A DNA stretch of 64,000 nt from Methylocella tundrae (GTDB lineage Bacteria; Pseudomonadota; Alphaproteobacteria; Rhizobiales; Beijerinckiaceae), in the NCBI RefSeq assembly GCF_038024855.1, contig NZ_CP139089.1, positions 3,437,501-3,501,500 on the forward strand, in the 5' to 3' direction. Positions 27,058-39,152 of this stretch are shown piece by piece; the stretch's first letter is position 1, and every line of letters begins with the position of its first letter. The notes below the pieces were generated by a model. That model had not been told where the DNA came from. It saw only the letters and a program-made list of their open reading frames with translations, and ran no database searches. Made by a program: the position numbers and the translations under genes.

Positions 27058-29031
27058 ATGTCAGAAGCTGCTGGTCAATCCCAATCCTTTCAGGCACAGC
27101 CTTTTCAGGCCGATGTCGCCAGGCTGCTCCATCTCATGGTGCATTCGATCTATTCGGACCGCGATATTTTTCTGCGCGAATTGCTGTCCAACGCCGCCGA
27201 CGCCTGTGAGAAATTGCGTTACGAGGCGCTTGCCGATCCTGCCCTCGCGAAGCAGCCCTTCAACATCACGATTGGCGTCGACAAGGATGCCGGAACCCTC
27301 GCCATCGAGGACAATGGCGTTGGCATGACGCGCGAGGACCTCGCCGATTCGCTCGGCACGATCGCGCGCTCCGGCACCCGCGCCTTTCTCGACCGGCTTG
27401 GCGCGAGGCCCGAAAGCGGCGAACTGTCCCCGCAAGAAGCCGAGGACGTGCGAGAGACCGAGCTGGAGAGCAAAGGCGGGGCCCATGTGGACCTTATCGG
27501 CCAATTCGGCATCGGCTTCTATTCGGCCTTCATGGTCGCCGATCGTGTCGAGGTCTTCTCCCGGCGCGCCGGATCGGACGAGGCTTTCGTCTGGAGTTCC
27601 GACGGCAAGGGGTCTTTTACCATTACGCCGCTCGACCTCGACCATGCGCCGGAGCATGGGACGCGCGTCGTGCTTCATCTGACCGAGGCCTCAAAAGACT
27701 ATCTCGACGCGCACAAGATCGAAGGGATCGTGCGTGAACATTCAAGCGCGCTCGCGGCGCCGATCGAACTCGTCGAATCGCCAGACGCCGAGCCGCGCCG
27801 GCTTAGCGATGGCCAGGCGCTCTGGACGAAGCCCAAGAGCGCTATCACGCCGGAGGAATACGCTGATTTCTATCATACGCTCGCCGGCCAGTTCGACGCC
27901 CCGGCCCTGACCGTCCATTGGCGCGCGGAAGGGCGTCACGAATACACGGTTCTCGCCTTCGTGCCGTCCTCGCGCCCGTTTGATCTCTTCAATCCAGAGC
28001 GTCATGGCCGCGCCAGGCTTTATGTCCGCCATGTTCTGATCACCGACGACGCCGACGTTCTGCCAAGATGGCTGCGCTTCGTGCGGCTTGTCGTCGATTC
28101 CGCCGATCTTCCGCTGAACGTCTCGCGTGAGATGATCCAGGAAAGCCCGGTCTTTGGCGCGATCAAGAAGGGCGTCGCCAACAAGATTCTGCACGAACTC
28201 ACAAAGCTTGCCGAAAATGATTCCGCCAAATTCGACGACGTCTGGAAGCATTTTGGCGTCGTATTGAAAGAGGGACTTTATGAGGAGCCCGAAAAGCGCG
28301 ACGCTTTGTTCGCGCTGGCGCGGTTTGCGAGTTCGTCCCACCCCGAGGGCGGGCGCACGCTGAAGGACTATATCGCCGGCCTCAAGGAAAATCAGACGGC
28401 GATCTATTATCTCCTTGGCGATGATCTGAAACGGCTCGCGGCGAGCCCCCAGCTCGAAGGATTTGCCGCTCGCGGCGTCGAGGTTTTGCTCCTGCCAGAT
28501 CCGATCGACGCCTTCTGGGTCTCGACCGCCGTCGGATATGAGGGCAAGCCTTTCAAATCCGTAACGCAGGGCGCAGCCGACATCGCCTCGATCCCGCTGC
28601 TCGACGCTGCGGCCGGCGAAGCCCCCGAGGCGCAGCCGCCAGCCGGCCTCGCGGCTCTTTTCGCGCTGATGAAACAGACCCTTGAAGACTCGGTGGCCGA
28701 GGTGCGCGCGTCCGACAGGCTGGCGCAGAGCCCGGCCTGCCTCATCGCGCCGGACCGCGGCCCTGACCGGCGGCTCGAACAACTGCTCGCCGAACATGGT
28801 CAGCTCGGCGCAGCGACGAAGCCGATTCTTGAGATCAATCCTAAACATCCTCTGATCCAGGCGCTGGCGTCCCTTGTCGGCTCGCCCGACAGGCAGAAGA
28901 TTGAGGACATCACTTGGCTGATCTTCGACGAGGCCCGCCTGATGGAAGGCGAAAAGCCGGCCAATGCGCCGGAATTCGCCACCCGATTGACTCGGATTCT
29001 GCTCGAGGCGGCGGAGCGGTCGTCGGCGTGA
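27058..29031 (+). CDS. htpG: Chaperone HtpG (bacterial Hsp90)
   Basis: A 657-residue protein, slightly longer than E. coli HtpG. The N-terminal ATPase starts FQADVARLLHLMVHSIYSDRDIFLRELLSNAADA and includes DNGVGM, GTIARSGT and GQFGIGFYSAFMVAD. The middle domain has the catalytic Arg segment RLVVDSADLPLNVSREMIQE, and a C-terminal dimerisation domain follows. HtpG remodels client proteins with DnaK. Start 27058 is chosen because it matches the family's N-terminus and follows AGGAAAGAG; longer readings run through the upstream repeat. Confidence 0.97.
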   Translation: MSEAAGQSQSFQAQPFQADVARLLHLMVHSIYSDRDIFLRELLSNAADACEKLRYEALADPALAKQPFNITIGVDKDAGTLAIEDNGVGMTREDLADSLGTIARSGTRAFLDRLGARPESGELSPQEAEDVRETELESKGGAHVDLIGQFGIGFYSAFMVADRVEVFSRRAGSDEAFVWSSDGKGSFTITPLDLDHAPEHGTRVVLHLTEASKDYLDAHKIEGIVREHSSALAAPIELVESPDAEPRRLSDGQALWTKPKSAITPEEYADFYHTLAGQFDAPALTVHWRAEGRHEYTVLAFVPSSRPFDLFNPERHGRARLYVRHVLITDDADVLPRWLRFVRLVVDSADLPLNVSREMIQESPVFGAIKKGVANKILHELTKLAENDSAKFDDVWKHFGVVLKEGLYEEPEKRDALFALARFASSSHPEGGRTLKDYIAGLKENQTAIYYLLGDDLKRLAASPQLEGFAARGVEVLLLPDPIDAFWVSTAVGYEGKPFKSVTQGAADIASIPLLDAAAGEAPEAQPPAGLAALFALMKQTLEDSVAEVRASDRLAQSPACLIAPDRGPDRRLEQLLAEHGQLGAATKPILEINPKHPLIQALASLVGSPDRQKIEDITWLIFDEARLMEGEKPANAPEFATRLTRILLEAAERSSA

Positions 29032-29065
29032 GGGCGTTGAGGCGCAAAAAGGGGCGCTCGCCGCG

Positions 29066-29956
29066 GTGAAATCGGACAGCGCCTTCGGATTCGACGCTGC
29101 GACGCCGCGCGATGAGGCGCGGCGCATTTTGGCGCGCGCCTTCGCCGATGGCGAGATTGCGTCCGCCGAACTTGATGCGCGCGTCCTGCTCTGCGCGGCA
29201 TTGGAGATCGATCACGCGGGACTTGTGCGCGATCCCGACGCGCCCCTCGGCCAAGGCGCGGATCGTCTCAAGACCCTCGCCTCGCGGCGTCTCGGCAGGG
29301 AGCCGGTTTCCCGAATCCTCGGGTACCGGGAATTTTGGGGCGCGCGATTCGCGCTGGGCTCGGCGACCCTTGATCCGCGCCCAGACACGGAAACCCTGAT
29401 CGAGGCCGTGCTCGATCATTTTGCCGGGGATATCGAGGGAAGCTGGCGCATCCTTGATCTCGGCGCGGGCTCGGGCGCCATTCTGAGCGCTCTGCTGCAA
29501 GGCCTGCCGGGCGCGTTTGGCGTCGGAGTCGACCTTTCGCCAGCTGCCTGCGCCGTGGCGAGCAGCAATCTTTCCGCGCATGGGCTGGGCTCTCGCGGAC
29601 AAATCATCTGTGGCGACTGGGCGTCTGCTTTGAGCGCGCGCTTCGATTGCATCGTCTCCAACCCGCCCTATATAGCGAGCAGCGAGATCGAAAGCCTCGC
29701 GCCGGAAGTGCGTATTTATGATCCGCGTCTGGCGCTCGACGGCGGCGAAGATGGGCTCGCGGCCTTTCGCGCCATCATCCCCGCAGCCGCGTCGCTGCTC
29801 GCCCCTCGGGGCGTCGTCGCACTGGAGTTTGGCGAGGGGCAAGGGGATGCGGTCGCGGCGTTGCTTCGAGAGGCTTCTTTTTCGAATTTCAAGTTCCGAC
29901 TTGACCTCGGCGGTCGCGAACGTATTATTTTGGCAAGCGAGCTGACCTCGGCCTGA
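29066..29956 (+). CDS. prmC: Peptide chain release factor N5-glutamine methyltransferase
   Basis: A 296-residue class I methyltransferase. The SAM motif is LDLGAGSGAILSALL and the substrate motif NPPY is in IVSNPPYIASSEIE. PrmC methylates the GGQ glutamine of release factors RF1 and RF2. It starts at GTG 29066, 34 bases after htpG. In many alphaproteobacteria prfA precedes it; here htpG does, so the usual neighbour has been replaced, while the downstream DUF4167 gene is the typical one. Confidence 0.93.
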   Translation: MKSDSAFGFDAATPRDEARRILARAFADGEIASAELDARVLLCAALEIDHAGLVRDPDAPLGQGADRLKTLASRRLGREPVSRILGYREFWGARFALGSATLDPRPDTETLIEAVLDHFAGDIEGSWRILDLGAGSGAILSALLQGLPGAFGVGVDLSPAACAVASSNLSAHGLGSRGQIICGDWASALSARFDCIVSNPPYIASSEIESLAPEVRIYDPRLALDGGEDGLAAFRAIIPAAASLLAPRGVVALEFGEGQGDAVAALLREASFSNFKFRLDLGGRERIILASELTSA

Positions 29957-30377
29957 TCGCACTTCGGACGCAGCAAATTGTCGCTTGGAGATATTTTCTA
30001 AAAGCCCTTGGCGTTTCATTCGAAAGCGGCTAGTTTCACGGAATAAGGATTGCCTTTTCGCTCCTGTAAAGCTGCGGTTAGCGTCGAGATCCACCTGTCC
30101 TCGCATAATACGCAGTGTGTGAACGTGGTGAGCCCGCTTCCGGCTAAGCTGAGACGCTCGGCGAAACCGAGGTAACGTCCCCCAAGCTCCAAGATCCTGG
30201 CTATACAGGGTCTAGGATTGATGCCACGGAAGCTCCGTGAGTATCGTCACCGGCTGGAGAGCCCAAACAACTGCTCGCGCCTTAACTCTTTGAAAAATGG
30301 TTCGATAAGGACCGTGACGACTCGCCCATAAGGCGATGCTCGGGGGTCGCGACTACGGCGCCACTCAAGGATCATCG
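29957..30377 (+). other. Long structured leader upstream of the DUF4167 gene
   Basis: Four hundred and twenty bases with no gene but several clean small hairpins: CTCGG-CGAAA-CCGAG near 30157-30171, CACGGA-AGC-TCCGTG at 30225-30239, CCTG/CAGG near 30197-30209 and TCGCC-CATAA-GGCGA at 30322-30336. This density suggests a structured RNA, either a leader or a separate small RNA. I compared it mentally with SRP RNA, 6S, RNase P RNA, tmRNA and cobalamin riboswitches and saw no match. Confidence 0.4.
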
Positions 30378-31442
30378 ATGAGACCAGGACAGAACAACAA
30401 ACGCATGCGCGGTCGACCTAACAGTAATCGCAAAGGGCCGAACCCTTTGACGCGCTCCTATGAATCGAGTGGTCCGGACGTCAAAATTCGCGGCACCGCA
30501 CATCATATCGGCGAGAAATATCTGCAATTGGCGCGCGACGCGCAGTCCTCGGGGGATCCCGTCACGGCGGAGAGCTATCTCCAGCACGCCGAACATTATT
30601 TCCGGCTCATCGCGGTGGCCCAACAGGCGCAGCAACAGAGCGCCGCCGGCTACCAGCGCCAGCCGGGCGACGCCATCGCCGACGAGACCGACGATGGAGA
30701 CGATTTTACCGGTATTCCAGACCGGTTCGCTTCGCCGCCGGAACGCTTCGCAGCGCCGCAGCCGGCTTTCGCGCCGCAGCCGCAATCCGGCAATCCGCAA
30801 CAGCCTCAGGATCGCGGCTTTTATGGAAACGGCGGCGGCAGCGCTGAAAAGCAGGGATTTGAACGGCCGGAGCGTGGTCCGCGTCAGGAGCGGGCGCCCT
30901 ATCAGGAAAGATCCTATCAGGATCGCCCTTATTCCGAGCGCAGCAGCCAGGAGCGTGGCGGCCAGGACCGCGGTGGACAAGAGCGGTATGGTTCGGATCG
31001 CGGTGGTCCGTCCAGAGAGCAGGGCTCACGCGAGCCGGCATCCGGCCAGGCGCCGGGACGCGACGCTCCGGGGCGCGAGCAGGAAAGCCGGGCGTCGCGC
31101 GGCGGTCGCAGCCAGCGTGATTTTCGTGGCGAGGCCCCGCGCGAGCAGCGCGGCGACAGGGCGCCGGTCGATGATGGCGAACCCAAAGGCCTTCCTGCAT
31201 TCATAACCGCGCCGGTCCGCGCCGTGTCCGACGCGCTAAGTGAACCGCTCGAAGCAAACGCCAGCGTTGAAACGCTGAATCCCATCGGCGACGGCCACTC
31301 GGATGCTGAGCGCGAGCCGAACGGCTTTCACCTGCGGCCGCGGCGCCGGCGTCGCAGCAAGGCGGAGATGGCGATCGATTCGGCCTCCGCCGATGATTCC
31401 AATCACGCGGAAAGCAGCGCGAAAGACCCTGTCGGAGATTGA
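30378..31442 (+). CDS. DUF4167 family protein
   Basis: A 354-residue protein. The N-terminal 75 residues are the DUF4167 domain: RPGQNNKRMRGR, then KGPNPLTRSYESSGPDVKIRGT and HIGEKYLQLARDAQSSGD with AESYLQHAEHYFR. The rest is low-complexity, rich in Gln, Arg, Gly, Glu and Pro with RGG/QERG-like repeats, and ends with a basic RPRRRRRSKAEM patch. The domain and RG-rich tail suggest RNA binding, possibly a ribosome-linked role, but no function is established. Gene order prmC-DUF4167-clpB is common in the order. Confidence 0.9.
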   Translation: MRPGQNNKRMRGRPNSNRKGPNPLTRSYESSGPDVKIRGTAHHIGEKYLQLARDAQSSGDPVTAESYLQHAEHYFRLIAVAQQAQQQSAAGYQRQPGDAIADETDDGDDFTGIPDRFASPPERFAAPQPAFAPQPQSGNPQQPQDRGFYGNGGGSAEKQGFERPERGPRQERAPYQERSYQDRPYSERSSQERGGQDRGGQERYGSDRGGPSREQGSREPASGQAPGRDAPGREQESRASRGGRSQRDFRGEAPREQRGDRAPVDDGEPKGLPAFITAPVRAVSDALSEPLEANASVETLNPIGDGHSDAEREPNGFHLRPRRRRRSKAEMAIDSASADDSNHAESSAKDPVGD

Positions 31443-31500
31443 TGGGCGAGAGATTTTATCAATCTTAAGGGCCAAGGTCTTGCGCTCGTCGGATTATGGT

Positions 31501-31530
31501 GTTTCCGTTTCCATGTTGGGACGGAAACAG
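31501..31530 (+). promoter_or_regulatory. Hairpin directly before the GCG_CRPN gene
   Basis: TGTTTCCGT and ACGGAAACA form a perfect 9-bp stem with a 12-base loop. It ends right at the ribosome site AGGTGAAG, eight bases before the ATG at 31539, so it could affect translation or mRNA stability. Confidence 0.5.
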
Positions 31531-31538
31531 GTGAAGCC

Positions 31539-31793
31539 ATGATCTCCAAAGCAATGCTCGCCGCCTTGGGAATTTCTCTTTCGCTGACGTCATTCGAGGC
31601 TCAGGCTTTGCCGAGCGCTCCGTCGCCGCTGCCGCCGTCTTCCGAGACAATTTTGATTCGGGGCGGCTGCGGATTAGGCTGGCATCGAGGGCCTTGGGGC
31701 GGTTGCCGTCCGAATGGCTATTGGCGGCGGCCGGGGCCGCGTTGCTGGTGGCGGGGGACGCCTTGGGGACCGCGCCGCGTCTGCGCGTGGTGA
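31539..31793 (+). CDS. GCG_CRPN prefix-to-repeats-type small exported protein
   Basis: An 84-residue protein with a signal peptide (cleavage after EAQA near residue 23), a proline/serine linker and then the signature RGGCGLGWHRGPWGGCRPNG followed by a tryptophan- and arginine-rich tail with CWWRGTPWGPRR. This is the GCG_CRPN prefix pattern seen in many small secreted proteins of Methylobacterium, Beijerinckiaceae and relatives. The function is unknown; the cysteines may form a disulfide. Confidence 0.85.
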   Translation: MISKAMLAALGISLSLTSFEAQALPSAPSPLPPSSETILIRGGCGLGWHRGPWGGCRPNGYWRRPGPRCWWRGTPWGPRRVCAW

Positions 31794-31931
31794 TGGCTCC
31801 GTCGTAGTCGCGTCCGTGAATGCAAAGATGAAAGCGACCTCGCCATGGCGGCTGAGGCCGCTTCCGGCGGGCCTGACCGTTGTGGCGTAAGCGATTTCTG
31901 CGCCGCATCATTTTTTCTGAAGGCGAATAAC

Positions 31932-31959
31932 CTTCCGCCCAGGCTTTTTTTTCCTACAT
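31932..31959 (+). promoter_or_regulatory. Possible heat-shock (RpoH-type) promoter of clpB
   Basis: CTTCCG at 31932-31937 and CCTACAT at 31953-31959 are separated by 15 bases. The -10 resembles the RpoH CCxxAT pattern; the -35 has CTT but not the usual CTTG. ClpB is a standard RpoH target, which favours the reading. Confidence 0.33.
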
Positions 31960-32047
31960 TTGACTCAAGCAACCTGGGTAGCCAGACGAATTGAGTTAAG
32001 CCGCCAATGCCCGCCGACGGGTGCTTTTGCGGGGGAGACATACAGCC

Positions 32048-34642
32048 ATGAATTTTGAGAAATACACCGAGAGAGCGCGGGGCTTCGTGCAGAGCGCGCA
32101 GTCGCTCGCCATGCGCGAAGGACACCAGCAGTTCACACCCGAGCATCTGCTGAAGGTGCTGCTCGACGACGAACAGGGTCTCGCCGGCGGGCTCATCGAC
32201 AAGGCGGGGGGGCGCTCGCGCGATGCGCTGGTCGCAACCGATCTCGCTTTGGGGAAATTGCCCAAAGTCGAAGGATCCGGCGCGGGTCAGGTTTATCTGA
32301 CGCCTGCGCTTGCGCGTCTCTTCGACAATGCCGAGAAGATCGCCGAGAAGGCGGGCGACTCCTATGTGACGGTGGAGCGTCTGTTGCTCGCGCTCGCGAT
32401 GGAGAAGAACACCGAGGCGGGGAAAATTCTCGAAAAGGCCGGCGTCAATCCGCAGAACCTCAACAAGGCGATCGAGGAATTGCGCAAGGGCCGCACCGCC
32501 GACAATGCGACTGCGGAAAACGCCTATGACGCCCTGAAGAAATATACGCGCGATCTGACGGAAGCCGCCCGCACGGGCAAGCTCGATCCGGTGATCGGCC
32601 GCGACGAGGAAATCCGCCGCACCATTCAGGTTCTGTCGCGCCGCACCAAGAACAATCCCGTGCTCATCGGCGAACCCGGCGTCGGCAAGACCGCGATCGT
32701 GGAAGGCTTGGCCTTGCGCATCGTCAATGGCGACGTGCCGGAAAGCCTGCGCGACAAGAAACTGCTGGCGCTCGATATGGGATCACTGATCGCGGGCGCC
32801 AAATATCGCGGCGAGTTTGAAGAGCGGCTGAAAGGCATTCTGACCGAAGTCACCGCCGCGGCCGGGGGCATTATCCTCTTCATCGACGAGATGCATACGC
32901 TCGTCGGCGCCGGCAAGGCCGATGGCGCGATGGACGCCTCGAATCTTTTGAAGCCCGCTCTCGCGCGCGGCGAATTGCATTGCGTCGGCGCCACGACGCT
33001 GGACGAATATCGCAAGCACGTCGAGAAAGACGCGGCGCTGGCGAGGCGTTTCCAGCCCGTCTTTGTCTCTGAGCCGACGGTCGCGGATACGATTTCGATT
33101 TTGCGCGGCCTCAAGGAAAAATATGAGCTGCACCATGGCGTGCGCATCACCGATGGCGCGATCGTCGCGGCGGCGACGCTGTCGCACCGCTACATCGCGG
33201 ACCGGTTCTTGCCCGACAAAGCCATTGATCTCATCGACGAGGCCAGCGCCCGCCTGCGCATGGCGATCGATTCGAAGCCCGAGGAGCTGGATGAACTCGA
33301 TCGCCGCATCATCCAGCTGAAAATCGAGCAGGAAGCCCTGAAAAAGGAGACCGACACGGCCTCGAAGGAGCGGCTCGTCAAGCTCGAGTCCGAACTCGCG
33401 GAGTTGCAGGAAAAATCCGACGCGCTGACCGCGCGCTGGCACGCCGAGAAGGACAAGCTCGGCTCCGAGCAGAAGCTGAAAGAGCAACTCGAGACCGCCC
33501 GCAACGAACTGGTGCAGGCGCAGCGCCGCGGCGAATATCAGCGCGCCGGCGAATTGACCTATGGCGTCATTCCGGACCTCGAACGCAAGCTCGCCGAGAT
33601 CGAATCGAAGCGCGGCGGCGTCCTCGTCGAAGAGGCGGTGACGCCCGAACATATCGCGCAGGTCGTCTCGCGCTGGACGGGCATTCCGGTCGACAAGATG
33701 CTCGAGGGCGAGCGTGACAAATTGCTGAAGATGGAGGAGGCGCTGAGTTCTCGCGTCGTCGGCCAGGCCGAGGCCGTGAAAGCGGTTTCGACCGCGGTTC
33801 GGCGCGCGCGGGCGGGGCTTCAGGACCCCAACCGTCCGATCGGCTCCTTTATGTTCCTTGGGCCGACGGGCGTCGGCAAGACCGAACTGACCAAGGCCCT
33901 CGCAGCTTTCCTGTTCGACGATGAGAACGCGCTGCTGCGCATCGACATGTCGGAATATATGGAAAAGCATTCGGTGGCGCGGCTGATCGGGGCGCCGCCC
34001 GGCTATGTCGGCTATGAGGAAGGCGGGGCCTTGACGGAGGCGGTGCGCCGGCGCCCCTATCAGGTCGTGCTTTTCGACGAGATCGAGAAAGCGCACCCCG
34101 ACGTCTTCAACATCCTGCTGCAGGTTCTGGACGACGGCCGCTTGACGGACGGGCAGGGTCGCACGGTGGATTTCCGCAATGTGCTGATCATCATGACGTC
34201 GAATCTTGGCTCTGAATTCCTGGTGCTTCAGAAAGACGGCGAGGATTCGGGCGCCGTTCATGATGAGGTGATGCAGGTGGTGCGGGCGCATTTCAGGCCT
34301 GAATTCCTGAACCGCGTCGACGAAATCATCCTGTTCCATCGCCTGCGCCGCGAGGATATGGGGGCGATCGTCGAGATCCAGCTGAAACGCCTCGCCAAGC
34401 TGCTGGAGGATCGCAAGATCGAGCTGGAATTGACTCCCGCGGCGCGGTCGTGGCTGGCGGAAAAGGGCTATGATCCAGCCTATGGGGCGCGGCCCCTGAA
34501 GCGCGTCATCCAGAAGAACGTGCAGGACCCTCTGGCCGAACTGATCCTCTCCGGCAAGGTGCATGATGGCGAGCGCGTTCGCATCGGCGCGGATGAGACC
34601 GGCCTGCTGATCGGCGAAGACGCGATCCAGGCGGCGGCGTAG
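32048..34642 (+). CDS. clpB: Chaperone ClpB (disaggregase)
   Basis: An 864-residue AAA+ protein of normal ClpB length. It has an N-terminal Clp repeat domain, a first Walker [10 protein letters not shown] at 208, Walker [16 protein letters not shown], a middle coiled-coil region (about 400-520, rich in Glu, Lys and Leu), a second Walker [10 protein letters not shown] at 605 and the arginine-finger and sensor-2 segment [10 protein letters not shown]. The presence of the coiled coil separates it from ClpA and ClpC. ClpB rescues aggregated proteins with DnaK. Start 32048 follows GGGGGAGA; the preceding in-frame codon at 32021 adds nothing conserved. Confidence 0.97.
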   Translation: MNFEKYTERARGFVQSAQSLAMREGHQQFTPEHLLKVLLDDEQGLAGGLIDKAGGRSRDALVATDLALGKLPKVEGSGAGQVYLTPALARLFDNAEKIAEKAGDSYVTVERLLLALAMEKNTEAGKILEKAGVNPQNLNKAIEELRKGRTADNATAENAYDALKKYTRDLTEAARTGKLDPVIGRDEEIRRTIQVLSRRTKNNPVLIGEPGVGKTAIVEGLALRIVNGDVPESLRDKKLLALDMGSLIAGAKYRGEFEERLKGILTEVTAAAGGIILFIDEMHTLVGAGKADGAMDASNLLKPALARGELHCVGATTLDEYRKHVEKDAALARRFQPVFVSEPTVADTISILRGLKEKYELHHGVRITDGAIVAAATLSHRYIADRFLPDKAIDLIDEASARLRMAIDSKPEELDELDRRIIQLKIEQEALKKETDTASKERLVKLESELAELQEKSDALTARWHAEKDKLGSEQKLKEQLETARNELVQAQRRGEYQRAGELTYGVIPDLERKLAEIESKRGGVLVEEAVTPEHIAQVVSRWTGIPVDKMLEGERDKLLKMEEALSSRVVGQAEAVKAVSTAVRRARAGLQDPNRPIGSFMFLGPTGVGKTELTKALAAFLFDDENALLRIDMSEYMEKHSVARLIGAPPGYVGYEEGGALTEAVRRRPYQVVLFDEIEKAHPDVFNILLQVLDDGRLTDGQGRTVDFRNVLIIMTSNLGSEFLVLQKDGEDSGAVHDEVMQVVRAHFRPEFLNRVDEIILFHRLRREDMGAIVEIQLKRLAKLLEDRKIELELTPAARSWLAEKGYDPAYGARPLKRVIQKNVQDPLAELILSGKVHDGERVRIGADETGLLIGEDAIQAAA

Positions 34643-34665
34643 CGCCGTAGGGCGGACTTCAAAAA

Positions 34666-34692
34666 CGCGCCCCCGGTCGCCCCGGGGGCGCG
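34666..34692. repeat. GC-rich hairpin downstream of clpB
   Basis: An 11-bp perfect stem, CGCGCCCCCGG with its complement and loop TCGCC. A run of five A lies on its left, so it reads as hairpin plus T-run only on the minus strand. On the plus strand it could still cap the 3' end of clpB mRNA. Confidence 0.65.
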
Positions 34693-34749
34693 AAAATGGC
34701 GAGGCCGCGGCTTTTTGCCGGTCTGCGCCGCCGCCGTCCACGCAAGTGA

Positions 34750-37389
<2,640 letters not shown>

Positions 37390-37419
37390 AGCCTGATCCT
37401 CCAGAGGCGCGGGCTTTTT
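37390..37419 (+). terminator. Probable terminator after gyrB
   Basis: AGCC and CCTC pair with GAGG and GGCT around a two-base loop and a symmetrical internal bulge, followed by TTTTT. The stem is interrupted, so efficiency is uncertain. Confidence 0.5.
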
Positions 37420-37477
37420 AGGACAAGATCGCGCGCCTATATAACGGCGTGAACCAACGCCTTTTGGAGCGTCAATC

Positions 37478-37879
37478 ATGCACACGACGACTTTCCCCGT
37501 GACGCATAGCGAAGCTGAGTGGCGCAAGATCTTGACGCCCGAGCAGTTTCATATCATGCGCGAGCATGGCACGGAGGCGCCGGGAAGCTGCGCCCTCAAT
37601 CATGAAAAACGCGCCGGGACCTTTGTCTGCGCCGGATGCGAGCAAAAGCTCTTCGCCTCTAATGGCAAATTCGAGAGCGGCACCGGCTGGCCGAGTTTTA
37701 ACGATCCGATCGAGGGGGCGGTCGAGACCTCAGAGGATCGCAACTACGGCATGCGCCGCGTGGAAGTGCATTGCAGCCGCTGCGGCAGCCACCTCGGACA
37801 CGTCTTTCCCGACGGTCCGCCGCCGACCGGCCTTCGCTATTGCATCAACGGCGTCGCGATGAATTTTTTGCCGGAGTGA
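37478..37879 (+). CDS. msrB: Peptide-methionine (R)-S-oxide reductase
   Basis: A 133-residue protein. Two zinc-binding pairs (CAGC and CSRC), the SGTGWPSF motif and the catalytic Cys122 in RYCINGVAMNF are present. It reduces methionine-R-sulfoxide in oxidised proteins using thioredoxin. No signal peptide is seen, so it acts in the cytoplasm. GGAGCG precedes the ATG. No msrA is nearby. Confidence 0.96.
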   Translation: MHTTTFPVTHSEAEWRKILTPEQFHIMREHGTEAPGSCALNHEKRAGTFVCAGCEQKLFASNGKFESGTGWPSFNDPIEGAVETSEDRNYGMRRVEVHCSRCGSHLGHVFPDGPPPTGLRYCINGVAMNFLPE

Positions 37880-37944
37880 TTCCTGCTGGCTTCCCCAACG
37901 CGCCTCGCGGCCAAATGCGGAGTTTGAGGCCCCTATTCCCGGCC

Positions 37945-38160
37945 TCAAGGAATATACACAGCCTCGATGACCTTGAGCTGCTCGCCCATGGGATCGGCCT
38001 CCATGCGCACGACCTCTGCCATCAGCTTGTCGCGAAATTTATAGGCGCGGCGCCAGCCGTCCTCGCTCGTCGGCGGCCAGGGCGTGAAGGTTTTCTTGTC
38101 GACCATCAAGGCTTCGCAGCGAAGCCGCGGTCCGGTGATGTTGCGGGCTATGATGTACAT
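37945..38160 (-). CDS. Small conserved-looking protein of unknown function
   Basis: A 71-residue product, starting MYIIARNITGPRLRCEAL and continuing TPWPPTSEDGWRRAYKF with an acidic/hydrophobic end. Start 38160 has AAGGACT about eight bases upstream; the longer frame back to 38403 runs into a dispersed repeat. No family is recognised. Composition is protein-like, and it converges on msrB. Confidence 0.5.
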   Translation of the reverse strand: MYIIARNITGPRLRCEALMVDKKTFTPWPPTSEDGWRRAYKFRDKLMAEVVRMEADPMGEQLKVIEAVYIP

Positions 38161-38371
38161 TTTGGGAGTCCTTGGCGCGAGTCCTTGCGGCATGGCCTGA
38201 AGGCGGCAGGCTTCATGCGTCGAAAAATGGCCTCGATCTCGAAAAAATCTTAATCTCGCCGCGTCTCCCGGTAAATGCGATTTTGCGCCGCTCCGCACGT
38301 ATCGATTTAGCGCCGGGTCTGGTTCCGTTCGGAACGAAACGTCCTCACTGATAAGTTCGAGGATGGCGCCG

Positions 38372-38409
38372 CCCGAAAACAGGTTTCCACTTTCGGGCGT
38401 CATGCGCTA
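38372..38409. repeat. Dispersed intergenic repeat, TTTCCACTTT...GTCATGC type
   Basis: CCCGAAA and TTTCGGG form a stem around ACAGGTTTCCAC, followed by CGTCATGCGCTA. It is closely related to the copy at 8505-8539. Confidence 0.6.
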
Positions 38410-38444
38410 AGTGGCGGTATAGCCAAACCCCTCCCAATCAGCGG

Positions 38445-39152
38445 ATGATCCTTATGGCGGCTTTGATCGACGGCCCGCGCCTGGCGGCGAAATCGCGTAA
38501 GACGAAACAGCTCGTCGTGTTCCTGCATGGCTATGGCGCCGACGGCACGGACCTGATCGCCATCGCCAAACAGTGGCAGCCCTTTATGCCTGATACGGCC
38601 TTCGTTTCGCCCAATGCGCCGGACCCTTGCGTGCAGGCTCCGGGCGGGCGCCAATGGTTTCCTTTGACGATGCGTGATCCCGAGGAGCGCTGGGTCGGCG
38701 TCAACAAGGCGGCGCCCGTGCTCAACGGCTTTCTCGATGCGGAACTGGAGCGTCATGGCCTCGATGATTCGAAGCTGGCTCTCGTCGGCTTCAGCCAGGG
38801 AACCATGCTCGCGCTCCATGTCGGGCTTCGTCGCGCCAAAGCGCCCGCGGGCGTCGTCGGCTATTCCGGCGCGCTCGTCGGGCCGGAGCATCTTGCGGAA
38901 GCAAGCGCCCGCAAGGGTGTAAGCAAGTCACCCGCGATTCTTCTGGTGCATGGCAGCGAGGACGATGTGATTTCGCCAGAAGCGCTGTTTCTTGGCGCCG
39001 AGGCGCTGGCGCAAGCCGAAATTCCGTGCCAATGGCATTTCTCGGCCGGGCTCGGACATGGCATTGACGCCGCCGGGCTCACGCACGGCGGCCTGTTCCT
39101 GGCGAACCGCTTCAATCTGAAGCTGCCTGACGGAGTCAAGGCTCGAACGTAG
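38445..39152 (+). CDS. Alpha/beta hydrolase (carboxylesterase/YpfH-like)
   Basis: A 235-residue serine hydrolase. It has the oxyanion VVFLHGYGADGTDL segment, the nucleophile elbow GFSQGTM, the acid in GSEDDVISP and the His in GLGHGID. The family includes bacterial phospholipase/carboxylesterases with broad activity on short acyl esters. There is no signal peptide. The second ATG at 38454 is an alternative start. Confidence 0.9.
   Translation: MILMAALIDGPRLAAKSRKTKQLVVFLHGYGADGTDLIAIAKQWQPFMPDTAFVSPNAPDPCVQAPGGRQWFPLTMRDPEERWVGVNKAAPVLNGFLDAELERHGLDDSKLALVGFSQGTMLALHVGLRRAKAPAGVVGYSGALVGPEHLAEASARKGVSKSPAILLVHGSEDDVISPEALFLGAEALAQAEIPCQWHFSAGLGHGIDAAGLTHGGLFLANRFNLKLPDGVKART

Noticed and set aside
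29957..30377. 6S RNA, SRP RNA, RNase P RNA, tmRNA or cobalamin riboswitch
   Set aside because: None of the signature sequences of these RNAs is present, so only an unnamed structured leader is proposed.
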